Shown here piece after piece: positions 21,215 through 31,529 of a DNA stretch of 64,000 nucleotides (positions within the stretch are counted from its first letter, which is position 1; each line of letters opens with the position of its first letter). The position numbers and the translations under genes are program-made. The notes beneath the pieces are model-generated. The model was not told where the DNA came from. It saw only the letters and a list, made by a program, of their open reading frames with translations, and made no database searches. Source of the stretch: Adenanthera pavonina. Its lineage: Eukaryota; Streptophyta; Magnoliopsida; Fabales; Fabaceae. The stretch spans positions 36,336,501-36,400,500 of the forward strand of contig JAIVEN010000008.1 of assembly GCA_026686845.1 (NCBI GenBank), in the 5' to 3' direction.

Positions 21215-24200
21215 ATGGCCCTTGCAAAAGAAATCATGGGTTCTTCTTTGATCGAGAGATCGTCATTTGCTTTTTCATCAAAATTGCTTCTTGGCCATAA
21301 TTTTCAGCACAAGCAGAGGCAGCTCTTGGTAAGTCCTTTCGCGGTTCCTTTGGAGAACAACAGACGAGTAGTGAGGTTGAGAAAGGCTGTGAAGAAGAAT
21401 ACTGTGGCCGCTATCAGTGAGGATTTAGTCAAGTCTTCTTCTTCTTCTTCATCTTCTCCTGCAGTTCCTGCTGAGAAAGCAGTGACATTCAGGGTTAGAG
21501 CTGTAGTGACTGTTAGGAACAAGATCAAAGAGGATTTTAAGGAGACCCTTGTCAAGCATTTGGATGCCATCACTGACAGAATAGGAAGGAATGTTGTTTT
21601 GGAACTTGTCAGCACTGAGATTGACCCAAGTAAGATTTTTTTTATTTGTTTTCGTTTTTCAATTTTGTTTGGTTTATGGGCCTATCCACATAATGATCGT
21701 TTCTGTGATCTGAGGCTCTTGCTCTATGGGGGTGTCAGAAACGATGGCCTTTGAAAATAATACCTTTGAGAGATTTTCCTATTTTTACTGATTCCCTTCT
21801 TCCGGATTTGTCAGAAAACGGTATCAAATAAACTTTCAAGCATAATCATATTCTGGGTTTCCGAATTCCCATCGTGGTCTGAATCCTTGTCACACCCAAC
21901 TTTTGCAAATTATATTTCTAGTTGTGTTAGAAATGATACCGATTCCTTTCAAAATTCGTACTAAAATAGACAATAATTTCTTGTCTTGGCTGATTTCCCT
22001 CTTCTGGGTGTGTCAAATATGGTAACAAAATAACTTTCAAACGCGATCATATGTTTCTGGGATTTCATATTTATCCGAATCTTCGGGATACCAATCTGGT
22101 CTGACTGTTCTGTTGGATTCTGCAGAAACGAAAGCCCCGAAGAAGAGCAATGAAGCTGTGCTAAAAGACTGGTCAAAGAAATTAAATGTTAAAGCAGAGA
22201 GAGTTAATTACACAGCAGAGTTCATGGTGGACTCCGATTTCGGAGGACCAGGAGCTATCACTGTGACGAACAAACACCAGCAAGAGTTCTTCATGGAAAG
22301 CATAACCATCGAAGGATTTGCTTGTGGTCCTGTTCATTTCCCCTGCAACTCCTGGGTTCAAGCCAGGAAGGATCATCCGGGAAAGAGGATATTCTTTTCC
22401 AACAAGGTAATCTAATCTCAAGTGATGTATTGTTTATTTATTTATTTTTTTTTGGTTTTGGTTTGTTATTACATTGCATTTTCTGGGGTTTTCTTTTCTT
22501 TTCTTTTCTTTTCAAACTTTGAAGAATTGAATCTGTAAAGGGGCCCAGAAAAGGAATGCAGCTAATTGAGTTGCTTTTCTGTTTTAATTCTATGTTTGGG
22601 TTGGAATGGTCAAGCTGTCAAAAAACAATTTTTATTTTCCCTTTGAATATTCGGAGAGGACAAATAAGTCGAAAAGAAAATATTTATTCTTTCTGGTTTC
22701 CAATTATTCAGTGGGATGGTGGGCATGCCAACTATTGGAAAGTTTTAAAATGTTTGTGTGATTTTTACTTCATACTCATTATTCAAAAATATCCTTAGAA
22801 TTTGCAAACTGTTAACATATAAACAAGCCCCATAAATAATAACATGAAAAATTGAAAATCCTAGTGTTTGTTGTAAATTTTAAAATATACCAGATTCATT
22901 CTTTTTTAAAAAATTACTATTTTTATTAAAAAAATTTTTTTTGGGGTTTTGGAAATTCTTATTGTGTTAGCCAAGGTCTTAAATTGACGTGTCATCAACT
23001 ACCGACAGATTTGACTCCGCCCAACTAAATATTTCGACGTAAGAAAAAGATGAGATACATATATATATCTATGTGTTATTTTTTTCAGCATAAATTTGGA
23101 ACCAATACAATGGTGTTGATCTTTATCCTGCACAGTTAATCATTATTAATAATTACCCAAAAAACAAAAATCTAATGAATTTTGTCTCTAATTTACTTGT
23201 GCAGCCATATTTACCCCATGAGACACCTGCTGGGCTTAGATTACTGAGAGAGAAGGAACTAAGGAATCTAAAAGGTGATGGCACAGGAGTCAGAAAATTA
23301 TCAGATAGAATATATGACTATGACACCTATAATGATCTGGGAAACCCAGATAAAGGGAATGACCTTGCTAGACCAACTCTTGGAGGTTCAGAAAAATATC
23401 CTTACCCCAGACGGAGTCGTACTGGCCGCCTCCCATCCGAGACAGGTACATTACATAATTAATTACACCTGATTATGGCTGATTAGCCCTCAAATCTATT
23501 ATCAATATTTGAGTTGTGCATATTATAAGGAGTGATTGATTCTGAGTTCTGGTGGATGCTGCAGATTTGAATGCAGAGAGCCGTGTGGAGAAGCCATTGC
23601 CAATGTATGTGCCTAGGGATGAAAGATTTGAGGAGTCAAAGCAGAACACATTTACTGTCAAGAGGTTGAAGGCAGTGCTTCATAACTTGATCCCTGGGCT
23701 GAAGGCTAGCCTCTCTGCAAGTAACAAGGACTTAAATGAATTCTCAGACGTTGATGGGCTTTACAGTGAGGGTCTCCTCATCAAACTGGGTTTGCAGGAT
23801 GAGGTTCTCAAGAAAATCCCTCTGGTCAGAAAGATCCATGAGTCCAGCCAGGGCCTTCTCAAGTATGACACTCCTAAGATTATTTCCAGTAAGTATCAAT
23901 CACCTTCCTCCTTGTTATTCTATTTCTACCCCACCATGGGATATTTTGATTTCCGAAATATTCATACAGATATGTCCAGATCTAGTAAAGTTTGTATTAT
24001 TATGAAAACACTTTCTTGTGGGCTGACGTGTCCATTACCATTTGTTGGTGGGGACAGTAGGACTGGGACTTTAACGCCATTGATGTGGCCTCTAAAAGCT
24101 GACTGAATCATATCACGAGGGAACTCATCTTCTAATTATTATTATTATTATAATAATATATCAGCAAGCGCAGCCGATGTACAAATAGCTAATTATTAAT

Positions 24201-26209
24201 GTTTCACATGTGAATGTTGAGCGAAAAGATTAACGTGGGATTTTGATATTATAATGGACCAAAAGTGATCCACTTTCTTTTCCCATTAAAGTAATAGTTT
24301 TCTTCATATGCTCAACGTGCAGAGGACAAGTTTGCGTGGCTGCGAGATGACGAATTTGCCCGTCAAGCAATAGCAGGAATCAACCCTGTGAATATTGAGA
24401 AGCTTAAGGTTTTCCCCCCTGTGAGCAAGCTTGACCCACAAGTTTATGGACCTCAAGAATCTGCCCTCAAAGAGGAGCACATTTTAGGTCAACTTAATGG
24501 CATGACTGTTCAACAGGTACGTAATCTTCTTCTCTTTCAACTAAAACTCTGGTTGGTTCTTCATAGATAAGTTTTGGGATGTGAGGAACTAAAATGGGCA
24601 TGAAAAGCTGTTTCTCATACACGACCATGTCACGATTACTGATTTTTTTTTTGTGTGGGAATTTTACAGGCAATAGATGAAGGTAAGCTGTTCATCATAG
24701 ACTACCATGACATCTACCTTCCGTTTCTTGATGGGATCAATGCCCTCGATGGTAGAAAATCCTACGCTACCCGCACCATCTTCTTCTTGACACCCCTCGG
24801 CACTCTCAAGCCTGTGGCTATAGAGCTCAGCCTCCCACCATCTGGGCCAAGTTCCCGAACAAAACGCGTAGTCACACCCCCAGTCGACGCCACCACCAAC
24901 TGGATGTGGCAGCTTGCTAAGGCTCACGTTTGTTCCAATGACGCTGGTGTGCATCAACTTGTTAACCATTGGTAAGCAAATCCTTATTCTTGTCTGAGAA
25001 CTCTCACATACTGATATATTATATGTATAGATATTGCAACTTGTATCTTAGATAATTAACTTGAGATTGGTAAATTTTGTGTAGGCTACGCACACATGCA
25101 TGCATGGAACCATTTATATTGGCAGCACATAGGCATTTAAGTGCAATGCATCCTATATTCAAGCTATTGGATCCTCATATGAGGTACACACTGGAGATCA
25201 ACACCTTGGCTCGCCAGGGTCTGATCAATGCTGGTGGAATCATCGAGTCTTGCTTCACTCCTGGACGCTACTGCATGGAAATGAGTTCTGCTGCTTACAA
25301 AAACTTGTGGCGCTTTGACATGGAGAGCCTGCCTGCTGACCTCATCCGCAGGTGAATCTTGATTATAATTCTGGTATCAGTCGAGGTACAACGCTTAAAT
25401 TTATCATATCTTGTATGCAGAGTAAAATGATTGTTGTGTTGTGTGATTGCAGGGGAATGGCAGTACCTGACCCAACCCAACCCTATGGTCTGAAGCTGCT
25501 CATAGAGGACTACCCTTATGCTGCTGATGGCCTTATGATTTGGTCCGCCATACAGAACTGGGTCCGCACCTATGTGAACCATTACTACACTGACCCGACC
25601 CGTGTTGCTGAAGACAAGGAGCTTCAAGCTTGGTACTTTGAGTCCATCAATGTGGGCCATGCTGACCTCAGACATGAACCCTGGTGGCCTCCATTGAACA
25701 CCTGTGACGACCTTGTCTCCATCCTCACAACTTTAATTTGGATCGCTTCTGCTCAACATGCTGCACTTAACTTTGGGCAGTACCCTTATGGAGGGTACGT
25801 ACCCAATCGCCCTCCAATGATGAGAAGACTCATCCCAGAAGAGAGTGACCCAGAATATGCCAATTTCCTAGCAGACCCTCAGAAATACTTCCTCAATGCC
25901 ATGTCTAGCTTGTTGCAAGCTACAAAATTTATGGCGGTGGTTGACACACTGTCCACTCACTCGCCGGATGAGGAGTACCTCGGGGAGCGGCAACAACCAT
26001 CGACCTGGACTGGCGACACCGAGATGGTAGAGGCTTTCTATGGGTTCTCGGCAGAGATCATGCAGATAGAGAAGGAGATTGAGAAGAGGAACTGTGATAG
26101 GACACTAAGGAACCGATGTGGGGCTGGGGTGTTACCTTATGAGTTGCTTGCTCCTAGCTCCGAACCTGGCGTTACATGTAGAGGGGTTCCAAATAGTGTG
26201 TCCACATGA
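21215..26209 (+). CDS. LOX3: Plastid 13-lipoxygenase (type 2), LOX3/LOX4 group
   Basis: Adds O2 to carbon 13 of linoleic/linolenic acid in the chloroplast, the first committed step towards jasmonate. Eight exons with GT-AG introns: 21215-21629, 22126-22406, 23205-23445, 23565-23888, 24323-24516, 24670-24971, 25085-25351, 25453-26209, giving 926 residues, normal for the family. The N-terminus (about 75 residues, Ser/basic-rich, beginning MALAKEIMGS) fits a transit peptide. The PLAT domain is about 90-260 and the catalytic domain follows. Iron ligands visible are His580, His585, His777 and Asn781. Cys642-Phe643 and Ala628 match 13S specificity. The protein ends PNSVST, whereas the family ends in Ile, whose carboxylate binds iron. 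The start is the first ATG of the leader and matches Arabidopsis LOX3 from residue 1. Confidence in identity is very high. Confidence in full activity is lower because of the C-terminal change. Confidence 0.95.
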
Positions 26210-26372
26210 AAGCAAAAAAAAATCAAATAAGAGTCACAATTTACAGTGTTGTGAAAATAGGAGTGTAGTTTTGAGAGACATGATGATGAATGGTTCATTA
26301 GTTACTACTACTATATACGGTGGTAATTGTGGTACACGTGACGTGTTCATTTTGTTCCTAAGAATTGGTACG

Positions 26373-26396
26373 TAGATATATATATATATATATAGG
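26373..26396. repeat. (TA)n microsatellite in the lipoxygenase 3' region
   Basis: About ten TA units lie between the stop codon and the putative poly(A) signal, so they probably fall in the 3' UTR. Confidence 0.8.
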
Positions 26397-26417
26397 GTTG
26401 TATAAGTTGTATATGGA

Positions 26418-26423
26418 ATAAAG
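26418..26423 (+). terminator. Poly(A) signal AATAAA after the lipoxygenase
   Basis: AATAAA occurs about 210 bases after the stop codon in GGAATAAAGCTC. It is the nearest canonical signal, with TG-rich DNA following. Confidence 0.5.
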
Positions 26424-26899
26424 CTCAATGGTGTTGGATATGTAAAAGTTGGTGATTTTCTTATCAACCATTTTTGTTTCCCACGTTTTGCTCAAATCAA
26501 ACATAATGGTTAGATGTCTTTGTACGGAAAGTTATGGAGTAGTGTTTTGAGCTGGACATTGGGATTCGCCTTTCGTTTCGAAGGTTTATGCACTCTATAA
26601 ACCTCGTACCTGCTGAATCATCTTGGTCGTTGGTTTACGATGGCAATATGATGTCATCATCATGGGCGCCATTAAAAGAAAAACAAATCAAGAAATAGAA
26701 CTCGGTTGGGCTGCGTTTGCCCATATTATCTAAAAGACGTCATATCTGGTAACTTGCCGTTTTTAAGGCGTTAACTTTTGGGTTTTGGAACTTGGGCTTA
26801 TCCATTACTAATGACTATGCAGGCCCAAAAGAGTCTGTCACTAAGCCGATATTATGAAGAAGTCGTCAGAAAATTTGTGTTTGCTATTATGTCCCCGTT
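26424..26899. other. Intergenic, no gene seen
   Basis: Moderately AT-rich unique DNA between the lipoxygenase and LINE remnants. The short open frame near 26778-26963 overlaps the antisense LINE fragment and is not a gene. Confidence 0.5.
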
Positions 26900-27029
26900 A
26901 TGCCGCTATCCCCTTCATTCAGTCCTATCTCTACTAGCCCCTAAAGATCGTTGGACAAACTGAGTTCTCTAGTAGCAGCGAATCCGGCCAAGCAATCTGC
27001 AACGCTATTGGCTTTCCTACTTCTATGTG
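26900..27029 (-). pseudogene. LINE RNase H C-terminal remnant
   Basis: Read on the minus strand from 27029, the frame gives HIEVGKANSVADCLAGFAA, followed by TRELSLSNDL and a stop (26941-26943). REAN-x-VAD-x-LA is the characteristic last motif of the RNase H domain in plant LINE-type retrotransposons. Upstream sequence is cut off by the MITE at 27033. The pattern is read by eye. The match to the motif is good but short. Confidence 0.6.
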
Positions 27030-27032
27030 TGT

Positions 27033-27282
27033 TACTCCCTCCCCCGTATTAAGAGACACTTTCAACCAAATGTAAACTAAATATATGAGTTAAAGTTAGT
27101 TAATTATATTAATTTTTTTAAAAAAAATAATATTTTTATAAAACTACTTTTTTTCAATTTTTCCTCCTCTCTTTTACTCTCCATTAAATAAAGGTATTTT
27201 TCTAACAATAAATAATAAATATCATCTTATATTTTAGAAAAGACTCTATATATAAAATATGCTATATTTAGAAGTAGAGTGA
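27033..27282. mobile_element. Diverged family A-like MITE
   Basis: It begins CTCCCTCCCCCGTATTAAGA and shows the family order (AAAGTTAGTTAATTATATTA, AAAACTACTTTTTTTCAATT, CCATTAAATAAAGG, AAATAATAAATATCATCTTA), ending near TTTAGAAGTAGAGTGA. It truncates the LINE RNase H remnant. Confidence 0.6.
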
Positions 27283-27369
27283 ATGCGAAAATAGTCCGGT
27301 CCAATCTTGTGAAAGCAAATTTCTATGTTTCAGCACTGTTTAGCTCGAAGTTGTGGAAGTACCTGCTTG

Positions 27370-27589
27370 CCCTGTGACATCCTTCACTGGCTCCCAAGAG
27401 TGTGATTTTCCACAACAATTTTGTTCGACCCCAGATGCGGAGCTAAATGTGGGACCTGTTTCGGTGCGTCACTTTGTGCATGTTCTGACGTGGCAACATT
27501 CCAACCATTATTTTTTTTCATCTTTATGATCATATTAAATGTAGCAATATAATGAATCACCACCACCGTTTTTTTTAAGCAAAAAATTA
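27370..27589. repeat. Left arm of an inverted duplication
   Basis: The plus strand here, for example TTCTGACGTGGCAACATTCC, TGTAGCAATATAATGAATCA and GGGACCTGTTTCGGTGCGTC, matches the minus strand of about 28500-28700 (GTGCTGACGTGGCCACATTC, CAGCAATGTAATGAATCATC). The arms are diverged, with several small indels. Confidence 0.65.
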
Positions 27590-27858
27590 CTCCCTCTTAT
27601 ATTAGTATAAAATTATTTTAACTTAATCATGTAAATTAAAAAGAGAAGTTAAAATTAATTAACTATCTTGATTTCTCTAAAAATTTTAATATTTTTTCAA
27701 AACTACCCTTATTTAGTCTCTTTTTTTTTTCTTTTTGAATACATTAAATATGGATATTTTTTGAAAATGTATAATAAATACCACATCGTATATTGTAAAG
27801 GATCTTATATTCAGGATAAAGGTAAAAGATTTTATATATATATATAGGATCGGAGGAA
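27590..27858. mobile_element. Stowaway-like MITE, family A, copy
   Basis: It runs from CTCCCTCTTATATTAGTATA to GGATCGGAGGAAGG with a TA on the left. Landmarks include AAATTAATTAACTATCTTGA, CAAAACTACCCTTATTTAGT and ATAATAAATACCACATCGTA. The right end touches the next foldback element. Confidence 0.8.
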
Positions 27859-28132
27859 GGACAATTTTATGATAAAAATGAAAGATTTATATTTTTAATG
27901 ATTAAAAAATTTTAACTTGGACCTAACAAATTTTAACTAAAATATGAAAATGTCCAATAAAAACTAAAAAATTTCATGTAACTCAAAATTTTTAAACCTA
28001 AAATTTTAAATGTGAAATTTCATTCATGATAAAAAAATTTTTATCTTTATTGAATATTTTCACATTTCAATTAGAATTTTTCAAATCCAAGTTAAAATTT
28101 TTTAGATTATTCATAAAATTGCAATTCCCTCT
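27859..28132. mobile_element. Foldback MITE, about 270 bp
   Basis: The arms are inverse of each other. AAAAAATTTTAACTTGGACC on the left pairs with a right-arm segment reading AAATCCAAGTTAAAATTTTT, and ACAATTTTATGA on the left pairs with TCATAAAATTGC on the right. The turn is near 27995. No coding content. Confidence 0.65.
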
Positions 28133-28384
28133 TTTTTATATATTTTTCATCACTTTTTTGGCTAAATATATTTTCATCATATTAACTTTATTTAACGTTA
28201 TATAACCATGCTTCTTAACCAGTCATGTTAAAAAATTTAATCTTATAAATTTAGTTAACACATTTTTGTAATCAAATTCTAATATATATTTTTATTGAAC
28301 TATAATATTTGTTTATCAAAATATTTATTTGACAAATTTTTTTATTTGAGTTAATTTTTTTTATAAAATTAGGTTATTTAATTT

Positions 28385-28505
28385 TTTTATAATATAATAT
28401 CTTTGAACTTGGACCTAAAAAATTCCACTTGAAATGTAAAAATGTCCACTAAAAACCCAAAAAGATGTTAGAAATGAAATTTCACAAAATATAAATATTT
28501 TAGGC
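28385..28505. repeat. Half copy of the adjacent foldback MITE
   Basis: CTTTGAACTTGGACCTAAAA, a TGTAAAAATGTCCACTAAAA segment and GAAATGAAATTTCACAAAAT follow the left arm of the foldback element at 27859 in direct orientation, without the second arm. Confidence 0.55.
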
Positions 28506-28705
28506 ATGTAACTTTTTCTAAAAGAAAAAAATGGTGATGATTCATTACATTGCTGAAGGATACGGATAACGAAAAAAACAAAATCAGTGGATGGTTGGAA
28601 TGTGGCCACGTCAGCACACTCACAAGGTGCGTGCATCTGAAACGGCTCCCAGCTGAATACGTACCCTCCAACAGCCACAGCCACAGCCACACCCCACAAG
28701 CCTGA
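28500..28705. repeat. Right arm of an inverted duplication
   Basis: The minus strand matches the plus strand of 27370-27589 (see that entry). Two MITE-type elements and about 250 bp of AT-rich DNA separate the arms. The innermost part overlaps the LINE-like sequence. Confidence 0.65.
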
Positions 28706-28812
28706 GCCTCATAAACAGAACATCGCCCAATCCAATTTATAGAAGAAGCCTCCCCATCCATTGATCAACATAAAGCTTCAAGCTTCACCCACCCCTTCTT
28801 TGGAGGTTGCCA
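28690..28812 (-). pseudogene. LINE RNase H N-terminal remnant
   Basis: Minus-strand translation from 28812 reads WQPPKKGWVKLEALC, then a stop, then SMDGEASSINWIGR. W-x-P-P-x-x-G-W-x-K-x-N is how RNase H domains of plant LINEs begin. The later Asp-rich catalytic region is not intact. It lies between the zinc-finger remnant (29100-28911) and the RNase H C-terminus (27029-26900), in the expected order on the same strand. Confidence 0.5.
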
Positions 28813-28910
28813 CTTGTTCACGCTCAAATTAAGTCTGACCAGTTTCCTCTGCTCACTCACCCTAGAATTTCGTTGCAGAATTAAAATAGAATCTGTCATC
28901 CCCTTTCATA

Positions 28911-29100
28911 TTAAAGGAGGGGCGGAGAAGTCCTCCTTATTCCTCCATTGCCAAATACCATAATCCTGCCAAATTCCAAGGTCTTGCTTCAAATTAACTT
29001 GGAACCTCCGGCGAGGAGCAACAACCTCACTCCAAACATTCTTCACATTCTTATACTCACTTCAAGCCTAGATGATATGGCTATCATCTTCTTCTGCACA
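28911..29100 (-). pseudogene. LINE zf-RVT (zinc-binding) remnant
   Basis: Minus-strand translation from 29100 reads CAEEDDSHII, stop, A, stop, SEYKNVKNVWSEVVAP and continues RRRFQVNLKQDLGIWQDYG. The C...EDDSHIxxxCxxxKNVW pattern is that of the zinc-binding region between reverse transcriptase and RNase H in plant LINEs. Two internal stops show it is dead. Together with the RNase H pieces it forms one degraded LINE 3' portion. Confidence 0.5.
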
Positions 29101-29672
29101 TACAAGTTATATCCTACCAATCATTTGCTACTCCTTTTATTTTTCTTTCATTTCATATCTTGGATTCATTGTCTGCCTCAAACTAATCTAAATTCTCGCT
29201 ATATAGGATCTTACGATGACTTACAGGTATCGATGGGAAGATCTCTTTCAAGTCTTACTACTCATTTTATTTTATTTGTGAGGACGAGTCTATTTTAAAA
29301 TTTGCACAAAATAAACTATGAATGAAATCAAATGAAATTAGCAAGACAAAGCAACCAAAAACACAGGAGTTGACTGAATTTAAAATCTATTAAGCTAAAT
29401 ACCCGAAATCAACATCACTATCAATCATAGTATTTGCAGATATCATAAAAGTTTTTATGATTCACCAAAAACAAAAAAACAAAATTCCATGCATGTGGTG
29501 TGGTTTGAATGTGCTTGCCCTGGTTGCAGAAGACCCCACCCTTGTAAGCCACAGTATTAAAAGCATTCCCCATTCACGCCACATGTAATGGGATCAAACC
29601 ATGAATTCAATTGCACATGTTTTCATTTCATCTCTTAAAACTGAAACATAATTTCCATGTTTTTATTTAGAA
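29101..29672. other. Intergenic DNA upstream of the P450
   Basis: I see no gene. The open frame near 28948-29298 is antisense to the LINE remnant. The last 200 bp before the P450 are the likely promoter. Confidence 0.5.
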
Positions 29673-29683
29673 CATTATAAAGA
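29673..29683 (+). promoter_or_regulatory. TATA-like box of the P450 gene
   Basis: CATTATAAAGA lies about 45 bases before the ATG. This would give an unusually short leader of roughly 15-20 bases, so another start region cannot be excluded. Confidence 0.4.
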
Positions 29684-29722
29684 AGGATCTCACCCCATAC
29701 AAAACACAGCCTCACCTCCAAG

Positions 29723-31375
29723 ATGGCAACACAAGCCGCAGCCACATGGTTCTTATTCTCAACCTTCGCCCTCCTCCTCCTCCCTTTGCTCCGCCGTCTC
29801 TTTCACCGGAGGCCCAATCTACCGCCGGGTCCGAGCCCATTGCCTATCATTGGAAACCTCAACCTCATAGGCCCACACCCGCACAAGTCCCTCCATGCTC
29901 TCTCCCAAAAGTACGGAACCATCATGCACCTCTGGTTTGGATCCAACCCCGTCGTCGTGGGCTCCTCCGTGAAAATGGCTGAGGCCTTTCTGAAAACCCA
30001 CGACGTCTCCTTTGCGTCGCGGCCCAAAACCACCGCCGGAAAATACACAAATTACGACCACTCCAACATACTTTGGGCTCCTTACACCCCTTACTGGCGC
30101 CAAGCCCGCCTGCTTTGTTTCACCAAACTCTTCTCTCCCAAGAGCTTGGAGTCCTATGTGTGTATCAGAAAAGAAGAGATCAAAATTCTGGTAAATGAAC
30201 TGTTCAGTTCCTCGAGCAGAACCATATTATTAAAAGACAACCTTAAAGTTTTCAACCTCAACATTATAAGTCGCATGGTGTTGGGGAAGAAATACGTAGG
30301 GACAACCCAAGATGCCTTTGTTACTCCAAGTGAATTCAGGAGGATGCTGGATGAGTTTTTGTTGCTCAATAGTGGGCTTCTAAATATGGGGGATTTCATA
30401 CCTTGGGTTCAATTCCTGGACTTGCAGGGATACGTCAAGAGGATGAAGGGCTTGAGTAAGAAATTTGATGGGTTTTGGGAACATGTGTTGAACGAACACA
30501 ATGAGAGAAGAAAAGGGTTTGAGGATTACGTCCCAAAAGACATGGTGGATGTCCTTTTGCAGGCTGCAGATGATCCTAGTCCTGAGGTCAAGCTTCAAAG
30601 GCATAATATAAAAGCAATTACTCAGGTATATAAGTCCCATTACCAAATTATACATCTTTAATATTTACTTGAAAGCTTTAGAAGGCAAGATTTATTAACC
30701 AAAAGTCTTCTCCCTGATGCTTAATTACCTTTAGGATCTTATAATAGGTGGAACGCAGAGCTCTTCTATAATAGTAGAATGGGCCATGTCAGAGCTTCTG
30801 AGAAAGCCAGAAATCTTGAAGAAGGCAACAGAAGAGCTAGACAAGGTAATAGGAAGGAATAGATGGGTTGAAGAACAAGACATTCTGAACCTACCTTATA
30901 TCAGAGCAATTGTTAAAGAAACAATGAGGCTACACCCTGTGTTACCGACACTGCCTCCAAGGGTAGCCCGTGAGGACTGTGAAATTAATGGCTATGACAT
31001 CCCGAAGGGACGCAAGTGATTGTGAATGTGTGGGCCATAGGGAGGGACCCCACGGTCTGGGATGAGCCCTACGTGTTTGAGCCAGGGAGATTCATACAAG
31101 GGAAGGCTAAGGGGATTGATGTGCAAGGGCATGACTTTGAGTTGTTGCCATTTGGTGGTGGAAGAAGGATGTGTCCAGGGTACAGTCTAGGGCTTAGGGT
31201 GATACAGTCAAGTTTGGCGAATCTGATTCATGGCTTTAAGTGGAAACTACCTGGGAATATGAAGGAGGAGGACTTGAATATGGAGGAGGCTTTTGGGATT
31301 TCCATTGCTAAGAGAGTGCCTCTTCAAGTTCTGGTTCAGCCTAGGCTTCCTGCTCATCTTTATTCACTGGCCTAA
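29723..31375 (+). CDS. CYP92A-like cytochrome P450, frameshifted
   Basis: A microsomal monooxygenase of the CYP71 clan, most like CYP92A in the parts I recognise (PPGPSPLPIIGNLN start, LPAHLYSLA end). Its substrate cannot be told. Exons are 29723-30625 and 30735-31375, with a phase-0 intron after residue 301 at the usual CYP71-clan place. Visible are an N-terminal membrane anchor (about 8-25), WRQAR in helix C, E363-x-x-R366, and the heme loop FGGGRRMCPGYSLG with Cys448. One base is missing at 31010/31011: CCGAAGGGACGCAAGTGA ends the frame after 395 residues, before the heme Cys. Restoring a single base would give 514 residues, a normal length. Two motifs also deviate: the helix-I signature reads GGTQSS (Gln309 for the usual acidic residue) and PERF reads PGRF (418-421). 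It is a recent pseudogene or, if the missing base is a sequence error, a gene with altered motifs. Confidence 0.85.
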
Positions 31376-31523
31376 GTGGATATTTTGATGAGAGAAACTA
31401 TATTTTATCACTTATTGTCATATATATTATTGTAATAATTGCTAAGAAACTGCTTCTTCAAGTTGCTGTTGTGTTGAGTTGAGCCAATACCATATATACC
31501 ATTCCATCTTCTATCTTAGTCCC

Positions 31524-31529
31524 TAATAA
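31524..31529 (+). terminator. Possible poly(A) signal AATAAA after the P450
   Basis: AATAAA lies about 150 bases after the stop codon, in CCTAATAAATGTATC. It is the first canonical signal downstream. Confidence 0.4.

Noticed and set aside
28415..28761. Minus-strand frames of 94-97 codons
   Set aside because: They coincide with the LINE RNase H remnant and one arm of the inverted duplication, with no independent gene evidence.
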